The notes below the pieces were generated by a model. It was not told where the DNA came from and did no database searches. It was given only the letters and a program-made list of their open reading frames with translations. Made by a program: the position numbers and the translations under genes. This document shows positions 26,429 through 34,584 of a stretch of 64,000 bases of DNA, piece by piece. Source of the stretch: Cryobacterium aureum (GTDB lineage: Bacteria > Actinomycetota > Actinomycetes > Actinomycetales > Microbacteriaceae); the NCBI RefSeq assembly GCF_002954245.1, contig NZ_PPTG01000046.1:1-64000 (forward strand). Direction: 5' to 3'. How positions within the stretch are numbered: the first letter of the stretch is position 1; every line of letters starts with the position of its first letter.

Positions 26429-29400
26429 TCAGGCCAGGAGCTCACGGATATCGGCGGCGGTCAGGGCGGTACCGGCCGGGGCACCGTCGGTCATCACGCT
26501 CTCGAACAGACGGGCCTTCGTGGCCTTGAGGGCCATGACCTTCTCCTCGATGGTGTCCTTGGAAACCAGTCGATAGACCATGACGTTCTTGGTCTGACCG
26601 ATGCGGTGCACCCGGTCGACGGCCTGGGCCTCGGTCGCCGGATTCCACCAGGGGTCGAGCAGAATAACATAGTCGGCCTCGGTGAGGTTGAGGCCGAATC
26701 CGCCAGCTTTGAGGCTGATCAGAAAGACCGAGCTCGAGCCTTCCTTGAAGTCGCTGATGGCCTTGGCCCTGTTGCGGGTCTTGCCGTCGAGGTAGGAATA
26801 GCTGATGCCGGCGGCGTCAAGCCGGTCGCGCGCCTTTCCGAGGTACTGGGTGAACTGGCTGAAGATGAGGGTGCGGTGGCCCTCGGCGACGGTGTCTTCG
26901 AGTAGTTCGAGCAGGGCGTCAAGTTTGGTTGACGGGATCGCGTCGTACTTCGCGTCGTACAGGCTGGCGTCGAGGCTGAGCTGACGCAACATGGTGAGCG
27001 AGCGAAAGATCTCGAACCGGTTCGCATTCATGTCGTCGATCAGGCCGAGCACCTTCTGGCGCTCGCGGGCGAGGTGCATATCGTAAACCTTGCGGTGCCG
27101 CGGGTGCAGGTCGAGTTCGAGCACCTGTTCCTGCTTCTCGGGCAGGTCGCTGGCCACCTCGGCCTTGGTGCGTCGCAACATGAAAGGGCGGATGCGGCGG
27201 CGCAGCTGCGCGAGACGTTCGCCGTCGGCATCCGTTTCGATGGGCTTGCGGTAGTAGTCGGCGAAGCGGCTGGGGCTCGGGAACAGTCCGGGAGCGGTGA
27301 TGGAGAGCAGAGACCACAGTTCCATCAGGTTATTTTCCATGGGAGTGCCGGTGATGGCGAGCTTGAACGGGGTGCGCAGCCGGCGGGCACAGACGTGTGC
27401 CTTGCTCTGGTGGTTTTTCACGAACTGAGCCTCGTCGAGCAGCAGCCCGGCCCAGTCCTTTGCGTTGTACTCCTCGAAGTCGAGGCGAAAAAGCGTGTAG
27501 GAGGTGATCACGACATCCGCTTCACCCATTTCGTCTTGCAGGCTGGAGCCGCGCTTGCCAGCGGTCTGCGTTATGGCGACCGTGGTGAGGTCGGGGGCGA
27601 ACCGGGCACACTCGGTGGCCCAGTTGGAGACGACGCTCGTGGGGGCGACGACGAGGAAGGGTTTGCGGGGGGTGCCTGCCGAGGCGCGCTGGCTGTCGCG
27701 GGCGTGGGCGATGAGGGCGATGGCCTGCAGGGTCTTGCCGAGACCCATATCGTCGGCGAGCACGCCGCCGAGCTGGTGGTCGTAGAGAAAGCTGAGCCAG
27801 TCGAAACCGGTCTGCTGGTAGGCGCGCAGGGTGGCGTGCACGGCCGTCGGTAGTGGGCGTTCGGCGATGGGCGCCGCCCCGTTGAGCCCCTGAACGGCGG
27901 CCAGGCCTTCAACGGCGCTGCGCCAGGTGGCGGCCTGTTCGGCGACGACGCCGAGCAGCTGTAGTTCGTCCCACAGGTCGGCCTGAAACCGGCTGAGGCC
28001 GAGCGTGCCGGCATTGCTCTCCTGTAGGCCGCGCGCCTCTTCGATCAGGCGCCGCAGCTGCTGCAGTTCGGGCCGGTCGAGGCTGAAATAGGTGCCGCTG
28101 TGGAGAATCATCAGGTCCTGGTCGGTAGCCAGCGCCCGAAACAGATCGTCGAAGGGGATATCTTCGCCCTCGATCGACACGGTGACGGCGAGGTCGAACC
28201 AGTCGCGGGTATCGGTGCTTTCGGTGGTCGCGAGGCTGATCACGGGTGCTTCGTCGGCTTCGCGGTAGCTCGGGGCGTCGGCCGAAACCTGCACGACGAT
28301 ACCGGCCGTCTCGAGCTTCGGCACGGCCTCGCCCAGAAAGCTGATCATGACGGCCCCGCGCAGCTCGGAGTGCTCGAGCAGTCGGGCCGGGCTGATCGGC
28401 GTGGCGAGTTGCCAAAGCGGGGTGAACGACATCGTCACGCGTTCCACGTCGTGCAGGGTGCAGTTTTCACGGGTCAGGTCGCGAAAGCGGGTGTCGCCGG
28501 GCGTCGGGCGCAGGGGGTGGCGGTAGAGCACGGGTTCGCTGGCGGTCGCGATTTCGGCCGCGCCGACCGGCGTAACGGTGGCCGGCATAGCGGATGCGGC
28601 GGCGGTGGCCGAGGCGGGCCCGGCCTGGTCGGGTTCGCGGTTCTCGTCCGTGTTCGTGCTCGTGCTCGCGTCGCTGGGCGCGACGTACTGCCACTCCCAG
28701 GCCAGGGTGATGCGGGCATCCGTTTGGTGGGTGATGGTGAGGGCCAGCTGGGGCCGGGCCGTCTTGGGCAGCTCAAACGAGGCGTCGTGGCTGGTCAGAG
28801 TCAGTTTTTGCTGGAGGAAGGGGTAGTAGTCGGCGAGGAAGGCGGCCTCATCGTCGGCCGGAATGTCGAAGCCACCGGTGACTGCGAGGGCCCTAATTTC
28901 GGAGCTGACCGGGGCATTCAACGGGGCGAGGATGAGCTGGTTGCCGGCGGCGAGCGGGTCGGCGGCGCTGGTGAACGTGTACGCGCCGTGCGCCGGGTCC
29001 CCGATGAATCCGAATTCGGCACCGCGATGCCGCTGCTCGTTCAGCACGAGCAGCGGCGTGAGCAGCAGGCCCTCATCGTCGCGGCGAATGTCGATCTCGA
29101 GCGCGGCCGGCGTGGGGGAGAGCAGAACGGGATTCTGGGCATCCGTCGCGCAGACCATGGGCAGGCCGCTCAACTGGGCTTCGTGCAACAGGTCCCAGAG
29201 GGCCTTGTTCTCGAAGTTGTCGAGGTAGAGCCAGTGGTCGGTGTAGCTGTAATAGCGCTGGCCGGTGGCCGAGAGGGCGTAGAGGGCGTTGAGAATTTTG
29301 CGGTGTCCGCGGTTGTAGGTGCCGGGCGTCCAGGACAGGTTGTCCCACGTGAGGTTGCCGCGAATCCACTTGCCCTTTTTGCCCATGACCATGGGGCGTG

Positions 29401-29974
29401 CGCCGAGCCGGCGGGGGCCGACGCGTCGGTTGGGGCTGTATGCCGGGTCGAGCAGGTCGAATTGCAGCGCGAGGGCCGTGCTGGTGGCTGCCTCCCCCGA
29501 AGGTTTGGCGAGCGGGGCCAGGGCGGCGCGCCAGGCAGGTACCGGCGGACGAATGGGAATGACGGGGGCCGGAGTTGGTGGCTGGTACGCGGCCGGCACG
29601 AACGTCGATTCGAAGACGGGAGTGCGGCGGTCGCCGATGGCACGCACGTTGGAAGCGGTGCGTTCGGCGTTCAGCTCCGCGGGGGTGCGTTGGCTCGCCA
29701 GCAGCAGAGCGGCGACGTGCTTGCAGTTGCTGCCCATCGGGCAGGTGCAGGTCCCGCTGGCTCGAACGGCCTGGCCGGCCGCATTGAGCGTGAACGAAAC
29801 CAGCACCGTGTAGGGCTGCGGGCTGGTGCCGCTGACGCGACCGGTGAGGTGTGTTCCCGACGGGGCCCAGGACTGTTCGGTGACGTGTCCGTTGCGGGCA
29901 TATCGTTCACCGCGCGAGAACGACTGGCTGCCGACTATGCGGGCGATCTCGTGCGTGCTGAGGGAATGGGCCAT
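26429..29974 (-). CDS. SWIM zinc-finger SNF2-family helicase
   Basis: A 1181-residue protein. Residues about 55-95 hold a SWIM zinc finger (CTCPMGSNCKHVAALLLAS, pattern CxC...CxH). A long middle region of unclear fold leads to the SNF2 motor at about 700-1170: motif I DDMGLGKTLQAIALI, motif II LLLDEAQFVKN, motif III TGTPMENNLMELWSLL, and motifs V-VI LISLKAGGFGLNLTEADYVILLDPWWNPATEAQAVDRVHRIGQT. It translocates on double-stranded DNA, probably in repair or transcription. The start at 29974 (MAHSLST) is preferred over a TTG at 30007. It is the largest gene in the window and has its own terminator. Confidence 0.92.
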   Translation of the reverse strand: MAHSLSTHEIARIVGSQSFSRGERYARNGHVTEQSWAPSGTHLTGRVSGTSPQPYTVLVSFTLNAAGQAVRASGTCTCPMGSNCKHVAALLLASQRTPAELNAERTASNVRAIGDRRTPVFESTFVPAAYQPPTPAPVIPIRPPVPAWRAALAPLAKPSGEAATSTALALQFDLLDPAYSPNRRVGPRRLGARPMVMGKKGKWIRGNLTWDNLSWTPGTYNRGHRKILNALYALSATGQRYYSYTDHWLYLDNFENKALWDLLHEAQLSGLPMVCATDAQNPVLLSPTPAALEIDIRRDDEGLLLTPLLVLNEQRHRGAEFGFIGDPAHGAYTFTSAADPLAAGNQLILAPLNAPVSSEIRALAVTGGFDIPADDEAAFLADYYPFLQQKLTLTSHDASFELPKTARPQLALTITHQTDARITLAWEWQYVAPSDASTSTNTDENREPDQAGPASATAAASAMPATVTPVGAAEIATASEPVLYRHPLRPTPGDTRFRDLTRENCTLHDVERVTMSFTPLWQLATPISPARLLEHSELRGAVMISFLGEAVPKLETAGIVVQVSADAPSYREADEAPVISLATTESTDTRDWFDLAVTVSIEGEDIPFDDLFRALATDQDLMILHSGTYFSLDRPELQQLRRLIEEARGLQESNAGTLGLSRFQADLWDELQLLGVVAEQAATWRSAVEGLAAVQGLNGAAPIAERPLPTAVHATLRAYQQTGFDWLSFLYDHQLGGVLADDMGLGKTLQAIALIAHARDSQRASAGTPRKPFLVVAPTSVVSNWATECARFAPDLTTVAITQTAGKRGSSLQDEMGEADVVITSYTLFRLDFEEYNAKDWAGLLLDEAQFVKNHQSKAHVCARRLRTPFKLAITGTPMENNLMELWSLLSITAPGLFPSPSRFADYYRKPIETDADGERLAQLRRRIRPFMLRRTKAEVASDLPEKQEQVLELDLHPRHRKVYDMHLARERQKVLGLIDDMNANRFEIFRSLTMLRQLSLDASLYDAKYDAIPSTKLDALLELLEDTVAEGHRTLIFSQFTQYLGKARDRLDAAGISYSYLDGKTRNRAKAISDFKEGSSSVFLISLKAGGFGLNLTEADYVILLDPWWNPATEAQAVDRVHRIGQTKNVMVYRLVSKDTIEEKVMALKATKARLFESVMTDGAPAGTALTAADIRELLA

Positions 29975-30068
29975 AGGTGTGGGAGCTCCGTAAGAACAAG
30001 GGACCAACCCTTATTGTCTCACGGGCGGCTGAACGGCCCAGCGCAACCTGATGTGTCACGGGGCTGCG

Positions 30069-30168
30069 TGGTGGCTAATTCAGGAGACCTTCGCGGGCGG
30101 GGTCGTTTCGCCGCACTGATCCGGGTGCCGCGGGGTGGGGCGCGCCAAATCTCCTGAATTAGCCACCA
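30069..30168. repeat. 19-bp perfect inverted repeat overlapping the lrp stop codon
   Basis: TGGTGGCTAATTCAGGAGA at 30069-30087 is the exact reverse complement of 30150-30168, with a 62-base GC-rich spacer. The right arm contains the last codons and TAA stop of the Lrp gene. The unit lies between two same-strand genes, so it could fold as a large terminator/attenuator, or it may be a short palindromic mobile element. Confidence 0.75.
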
Positions 30169-30647
30169 AAACCGACCGGTGCGGCGGCGGTGGCCTGCAG
30201 CAGGGCGAGAGCCTGCGCTTCAATGTGGGTCTGCAGCACGATCACGCTCGAGGAGCGCACGACCGTTTGCGTGGCGACGATCAGATCGAGCACACGCTGC
30301 ACGTCGGCGTTCGACCGGGCGACGACCCGGGCGAGCATGTCGCTGTCGCCCGAGACCGTGTGCAGTTCGAGAATCTCCGGAATCTTGGCCAGGGCCGCCA
30401 CGACGACCGCGTGGCCGGAGTCCTGCCGTACGGTGAGCGAGCAGTAGGCGGTGACCGGAAAGCCGAACTCGCTCGGGTTGAGCATGGGCGCCCACGACTT
30501 GATCACCCCGCGGCTCATCAGTCGGTCGAGCCGGGCCTGCACGGTGGCCCTGGCGACCTTGAGCCGGCGCGAGGCCTCGAGCACGGAGAGCTTGGGCCGT
30601 TCGCAGAACAGGGTGACGAGGCGGGAATCCAGAGAATCGACATCCAT
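30159..30647 (-). CDS. Lrp/AsnC family transcriptional regulator
   Basis: A 162-residue regulator. The N-terminal winged HTH (LDSRLVTLFCERPKLSVLEASRRLKVARATVQARLDRLMSRGVI) is followed by a RAM ligand-binding domain (LHTVSGDSDMLARVVARS). It is divergent from the 2-oxoacid dehydrogenase operon across 191 bases. Lrp-type BkdR proteins activate branched-chain keto-acid dehydrogenase genes in other bacteria, so it probably controls this operon in response to an amino acid. The ATG at 30647 has GAAAGG eight bases upstream; the open frame extends to 30755. Confidence 0.9.
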   Translation of the reverse strand: MDVDSLDSRLVTLFCERPKLSVLEASRRLKVARATVQARLDRLMSRGVIKSWAPMLNPSEFGFPVTAYCSLTVRQDSGHAVVVAALAKIPEILELHTVSGDSDMLARVVARSNADVQRVLDLIVATQTVVRSSSVIVLQTHIEAQALALLQATAAAPVGFGG

Positions 30648-30838
30648 GGGCGTGACCTTTCGTGTGCCGGCTGGGCCACATTGCCGCGCCGGAAGAATGT
30701 ACCAATTGTATGGTGTTTGGTGAAAAAGAAACACAAATACTCGCAGACTGTGCACTCCAATTAGTCACTGTGGCAGACGCTCGGCAAAGTCACTAACTTT
30801 GCTGTAGCCCGCCCACACACCGACCAGAAGGAGCCAAC

Positions 30839-31897
30839 ATGGCGCCTCGCGCCCTTGACACCCTTCCTCCGCGACAAGCGGATGCCGCAGCCCCCGACCC
30901 CGATCAGCTGCGCGACCTGTATCGCCTGCTCTCCAACGTGCGGCAGCTCGACACGTCGGCGGTCGCCTGGCAGCGGCAGGGTCTCATTCCCGGCTATGCG
31001 CCGATGCTCGGCCAGGAAGCGGCGCAGGTCGGTGCCGGTTTCGGCGTCGATAAGACCCGCGACTTTGTCTTTCCGACCTACCGCGAGATGGGCGTGGCCT
31101 ACACGCTCGGCGTCAACATGGTCGAGTACATGTCGACCCACAAAGCGATCTGGCACGGCGGGCTCTACGACCCGGTCGCCAGCCACTTTGCGCCCTTTCA
31201 GGCAGTCGTCGGTGGATCCGTACTGCACGCGGTGGGTTGGGCACACGGCCAGACGCTGAACGGCGCATCCGCTGACGGGCTAGGCGTGGGCGTGGCCTTC
31301 CTCGGCGATGGCGCAAGCTCACAGGGTGACGTGCACGAGGCCATGAACTTCGCCGCCATTTTGAAAGCTCCGGTGGTGTTCTTCGTGCAGAACAATGGTT
31401 GGGCTATTTCGGTGCCCACTGAGCAGCAGGTGGCCGGCGGCTCGGTCGCCGCTCGCGCTGCCGGCTACGGCATGCCGGCGGTGCGGGTTGATGGCAATGA
31501 TGTGCTCGCCGTTGTCGAGGCCACCCAGCGCGCCGTCGCTCATGCCAGGGCCGGACTCGGCCCGGTCGTGGTCGAGGCCATGACCTATCGACGAGGTCCG
31601 CACTCCACGAGCGATGACCCCGGCCGCTATCGCACCCTCGAGGACGAGAAAATCGACGGCGGCGAAGATCCACTCAACCGGTTTCGTTCGGTGTTGCTTA
31701 CGCAAGGACTGGCTGATGCGTCCTTCTTCGCCGAAGCTGACGCGGGGGCGCAGACGCGCGCCGACGAAATTCGCGACGGTGTGGTGGCCCTGGACAGCCG
31801 CCCCGGCAGTGAAATGTTCGACTTCGTTTTTCAAGAATCAACCCCGACGCTCGGCGCCCAGGCGCGCCAGTGGAGAGAGGAATCCGAGCATGTCTGA
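30839..31897 (+). CDS. 2-oxoacid dehydrogenase E1 component, alpha subunit
   Basis: A 352-residue thiamine-diphosphate enzyme subunit. The ThDP/Mg motif is GDGASSQGDVHEAMNFAAILKAPVVFFVQNN (GDG...NN), and the phosphorylation-loop-like TYRRGPHSTSDDPGRYR matches the branched-chain/pyruvate E1 alpha type. With the beta subunit it decarboxylates a 2-oxoacid and passes the acyl group to the lipoyl domain. The divergent Lrp gene favours branched-chain keto acids; the hydrolase in the operon favours an acetoin-type system. The substrate is unresolved. GAAGGAG precedes the ATG. Confidence 0.9.
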   Translation: MAPRALDTLPPRQADAAAPDPDQLRDLYRLLSNVRQLDTSAVAWQRQGLIPGYAPMLGQEAAQVGAGFGVDKTRDFVFPTYREMGVAYTLGVNMVEYMSTHKAIWHGGLYDPVASHFAPFQAVVGGSVLHAVGWAHGQTLNGASADGLGVGVAFLGDGASSQGDVHEAMNFAAILKAPVVFFVQNNGWAISVPTEQQVAGGSVAARAAGYGMPAVRVDGNDVLAVVEATQRAVAHARAGLGPVVVEAMTYRRGPHSTSDDPGRYRTLEDEKIDGGEDPLNRFRSVLLTQGLADASFFAEADAGAQTRADEIRDGVVALDSRPGSEMFDFVFQESTPTLGAQARQWREESEHV

Positions 31898-32924
31898 AGT
31901 CCTTGAAGGTGTGCGGGAGACCGCGCCGACCCCGCTCCTGCAGCTCTCAATGCAGCAGGCCATCAACCGAGCGCTCGGCGAGATTCTCGAAAGCGACGAC
32001 CGAGCGCTCATCTTCGGCGAAGATGTCGGCGTGCTTGGCGGTGTCTTTCGAGTTACAGACGGCCTGCAGCAGCGCTTCGGTGCGAACCGGGTCTTTGACA
32101 CGCCGCTGGCAGAATCGGGCATTCTCGGCACCGCGATCGGGCTGGCCATGGCCGGTTTTCACCCGATTCCCGAGGTGCAGTTCGACGGCTTCGCCTACCC
32201 GGCCGTGAACCAGATCATCACCCAGCTCGCCCGCATGAACTATCGCAGCCGCGGACGCCTGCCGATGCAGGTGACGCTGCGGGTGCCGAGTTTCGGCGGG
32301 ATTCGCGCTCCCGAACACCACGGTGAGAGCCTCGAATCGCTGTTCGCGCACGTGCCCGGACTCAAGGTTGCATCGCCGTCAAACCCGCAGCAGGCGTATC
32401 ACCTGCTCAAGCACGCTGCTTCGATGCCCGACCCGGTCATCTTCATGGAACCGAAGGCGCGCTACTGGAACAAGGCCGGGGTCAACCTGGCTGCTGACGA
32501 AGACACTGCCTCCCTCGAGGGCTCGGTGATCGCGCGACCGGGCAAGCACGCGACCCTCATCGCCTGGGGTGCCATGGTCTCCCGCTGCCTCCAGGTTGCG
32601 GAGCTGGCCGCGGAAGATGGCATCGAACTCGAGGTGCTCGATTTGCGCTGGCTGAAGCCGATCGACGAGGCGGGGCTGGCGGCATCCGTTTCGCGCACCC
32701 GTCGCGCCATTGTCGTGCATGAGGGGCCGCACACCGCTGGCCTCGGCGCCGAGATCGCCGCGCTCGTCTCGCAGAGCTGCTTCGACACGCTGCGCGCGCC
32801 GGTCGAGCGGGTGACCGGCTTCGACGTGCCGTACCCCTCTGGCGATCTGGAGGACGAGTACATCCCGAACATTGATCGAATTCTTTTCGGAGTTCAGCGA
32901 GTATTGGAGTACCGCCGTGGCTGA
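31890..32924 (+). CDS. 2-oxoacid dehydrogenase E1 component, beta subunit
   Basis: A 344-residue transketolase-like beta subunit. It opens LSMQQAINRALGEILESDDRALIFGEDVG, followed by FDTPLAESGILGTAIGLAMAGFHPIPEVQF and the C-terminal VVHEGPHTAGLGAEIAA and VERVTGFDVPYP, all standard for BkdB/PdhB/AcoB proteins. It overlaps the alpha-subunit stop by eight bases and the lipoyl gene start by eight bases, so translation is coupled. Confidence 0.93.
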   Translation: MSEVLEGVRETAPTPLLQLSMQQAINRALGEILESDDRALIFGEDVGVLGGVFRVTDGLQQRFGANRVFDTPLAESGILGTAIGLAMAGFHPIPEVQFDGFAYPAVNQIITQLARMNYRSRGRLPMQVTLRVPSFGGIRAPEHHGESLESLFAHVPGLKVASPSNPQQAYHLLKHAASMPDPVIFMEPKARYWNKAGVNLAADEDTASLEGSVIARPGKHATLIAWGAMVSRCLQVAELAAEDGIELEVLDLRWLKPIDEAGLAASVSRTRRAIVVHEGPHTAGLGAEIAALVSQSCFDTLRAPVERVTGFDVPYPSGDLEDEYIPNIDRILFGVQRVLEYRRG

Positions 32925-33246
32925 AATCTCTTTTCCCCTGCCCGACCTCGGTGAGGGACTGCTTGAGGCGACCGTGCTGGAATGGCTCGTCAAGGTCGGC
33001 GACCAGGTCGAACGCAACCAGCCGTTCGTCGAGGTCGAAACGACCAAGTCGTCGGTGGAGCTTCCCTCACCGATCGCCGGTATCGTGCTCACGCTGCACG
33101 GTGAACCCGGCGACGTGGTGCTCGTCGATACCCCGCTGATCACCTTCGTGGTCGCCGACGATTCCGCCGGAATCGTCGGCACCGTGCCCCAGGAGGCCGC
33201 TCCGAAACGCCGCGTGCGCCTCTCGGCCGTGCTCGATGAAGACTGA
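32917..33246 (+). CDS. Stand-alone lipoyl-domain protein (truncated E2)
   Basis: A 109-residue protein consisting of one lipoyl domain: FPLPDLGEGLLEATVLEW at the start and the lipoylation lysine K44 in VETTKSSVELPSP. A short linker follows (VPQEAAPKRRVRLSAVLDED), then a stop. A normal E2 would continue with a peripheral-subunit-binding domain and a 230-residue acyltransferase domain; neither exists here. The next gene, overlapping by 11 bases in another frame, is an alpha/beta-hydrolase. Lipoyl plus hydrolase is the layout of AcoC-type acetoin dehydrogenase E2 proteins, here apparently split. The GTG start overlaps the E1 beta stop. Confidence 0.88.
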   Translation: MAEISFPLPDLGEGLLEATVLEWLVKVGDQVERNQPFVEVETTKSSVELPSPIAGIVLTLHGEPGDVVLVDTPLITFVVADDSAGIVGTVPQEAAPKRRVRLSAVLDED

Positions 33247-34015
33247 CCTGGCCAGCGCGCTGCACTGGCAGCAGCACGAGCCCGCTCTCGACGCTGGCCT
33301 CGCCCCGGTGCTGCTCTTGCACGGTTTCGCCTCGTCGACCGCGCTTAATTGGGATGCGACCGGCTGGGTTCGCGACCTGACCGCCGCCGGTCGGCGCGTG
33401 CTGACCATCGACCTGCTCGGTCACGGCGAGAGTCACGCCCCGCTCGAAACGGATGCCTACGCTCCGAGCCGCCTGCGCGCGGCTATTCTCGAGGCGCTCG
33501 CCCTGGCCGGCGCCCGGCCACGCGAGGCTGGCGACCCTGCATCGGGTGTCGACCTGGTCGGCTATTCGCTCGGGTCGCGCCTGGTCTGGGAGCTCACCGC
33601 CGAGCGGCCCGACCTGATCAATCGTGCGGTACTCGGCGGAATGAGCGGCGAGGATCCACTCGCCGACTTCGACCTCGATGCTGCCGATCGGTTTCTCGCC
33701 GACGCCAGTGCGATCGCGCACGAGTCGACCGCCTCGCTGATGACCCTGATGCAACTCGCACCTGGTGCCAACACCCCCGCCCTGTTGCGGCTGGTCGCTG
33801 CGATCAAGCAGGAACGGTTCGAGCCGGGCGCATCCGTTCCTTCGCGGCCGCTACTATTCGTGACCGGGGACCGCGACGTGCTCGCGACCGGAACCACCCA
33901 ACTCGCGGCGCTCGCCGCCGACACTGAAACGCTCTGGCTGCCCGCCCGCAGCCACACCAACGCGGTGAGCTCTCGGGTGTTCAAGCAGGCCGCGATCGAG
34001 TTTCTCGGTCGCTGA
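33236..34015 (+). CDS. Alpha/beta-hydrolase, AcoC C-terminal-like
   Basis: A 259-residue hydrolase-fold protein. The oxyanion loop is LLHGFASSTALNW, the nucleophile elbow VGYSLGSR (Ser), the acid is in FVTGDRDVLA and the histidine in LPARSHTNAV. It overlaps the lipoyl-domain gene and ends the E1-lipoyl operon. In AcoC-type E2 proteins such a domain is fused to the lipoyl domain in place of the usual catalytic domain, so this protein may receive the acyl group from the lipoyl arm. A simple esterase role is the alternative. Confidence 0.85.
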   Translation: MKTDLASALHWQQHEPALDAGLAPVLLLHGFASSTALNWDATGWVRDLTAAGRRVLTIDLLGHGESHAPLETDAYAPSRLRAAILEALALAGARPREAGDPASGVDLVGYSLGSRLVWELTAERPDLINRAVLGGMSGEDPLADFDLDAADRFLADASAIAHESTASLMTLMQLAPGANTPALLRLVAAIKQERFEPGASVPSRPLLFVTGDRDVLATGTTQLAALAADTETLWLPARSHTNAVSSRVFKQAAIEFLGR

Positions 34016-34017
34016 CC

Positions 34018-34245
34018 GTGGGGGTCGACCCCGAATTGCAGGCTCTCGTTGCGGAGTTGCGTGAGAACAGCGCGCTGTTCGAGGAATGGTGGAGCGAGCA
34101 CATCGTCGAGCGACGGCGCACCCCCATCAAGCACATTCGCGCGACGGACGGCGACACCATCGCTCGACGATACGAAGTGCTCCACCTCCCCGAAGATGGG
34201 CTCCGTGTGACCCTCTGGCTACCGGGAACCTCGGACGTGCCCTAG
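34018..34245 (+). pseudogene. Fragment of MmyB-like XRE regulator (C-terminal ligand-binding part)
   Basis: A 75-residue open frame starting GTG two bases after the hydrolase stop. VDPELQALVAELRENSALFEEWWSEH and RRTPIKHIRATDG...YEVLHLPEDGLRVTLWLPG match the end of the ligand-binding domain of actinobacterial helix-turn-helix MmyB-like regulators. The usual 270-residue protein has an N-terminal XRE domain, which is missing. It is either a decayed remnant or a small stand-alone protein; the remnant is more likely. It has no clear ribosome site of its own and would be translated by coupling. Confidence 0.65.
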
Positions 34246-34584
34246 CAAACGTCCCGGCTCGTTGCCCGCAAGCGGGACGCCCACCGGGACACCGATGCGG
34301 GTAAGCGGTATTTTGCAGATCTGCGCGATGTTTGGACGCCGGATCCCCGTGGGACCCGTGCGAGAAAATGCCGGGTGAAGGGAGGCTAAACGGTGCACTC
34401 CAAACAGCATGACCGGCCGCTGCGGGTTGCGGCAACGTCTACATCCGTAGACCGCGAATTTGCGTATTTTCGCTGAGGCGTCACCCTAGCTTCAAGCTGG
34501 CGGCAATCGAGCTTTTCGCCCGCTGGGTGCGCAGAAATACCCGCGCATCGCGCAGTTCCGAGCCGGCGCTCTCGCAGTCGCCAA
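34246..34584. other. Gene-free stretch with an orphan palindrome
   Basis: There are 339 bases without a convincing gene. They hold the palindrome at 34437, an AT-richer patch (GCGAATTTGCGTATTTTCGC, 34454-34473) and the end of the convergent ABC gene. Together with the regulator fragment just before it, this looks like a locus from which genes were lost. Confidence 0.5.
34437..34452. promoter_or_regulatory. Orphan BlaI/CopY-like operator palindrome
   Basis: GTCTACATCCGTAGAC: arms GTCTAC/GTAGAC around ATCC. It is one base from the GTCTACAnnTGTAGAC pattern of BlaI/CopY-type operators. No gene starts within several hundred bases on either side, so the site has no obvious target. Confidence 0.4.

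Noticed and set aside
28100..30157. A 685-codon plus-strand open frame opposite the SNF2 helicase
   Set aside because: It is antisense to clear SWIM/SNF2 motifs, and its translation shows no recognisable domain.
34127..34435. A 102-codon minus-strand frame in the gene-poor stretch
   Set aside because: No ribosome site, no recognisable motif, and it overlaps the regulator fragment on the other strand.
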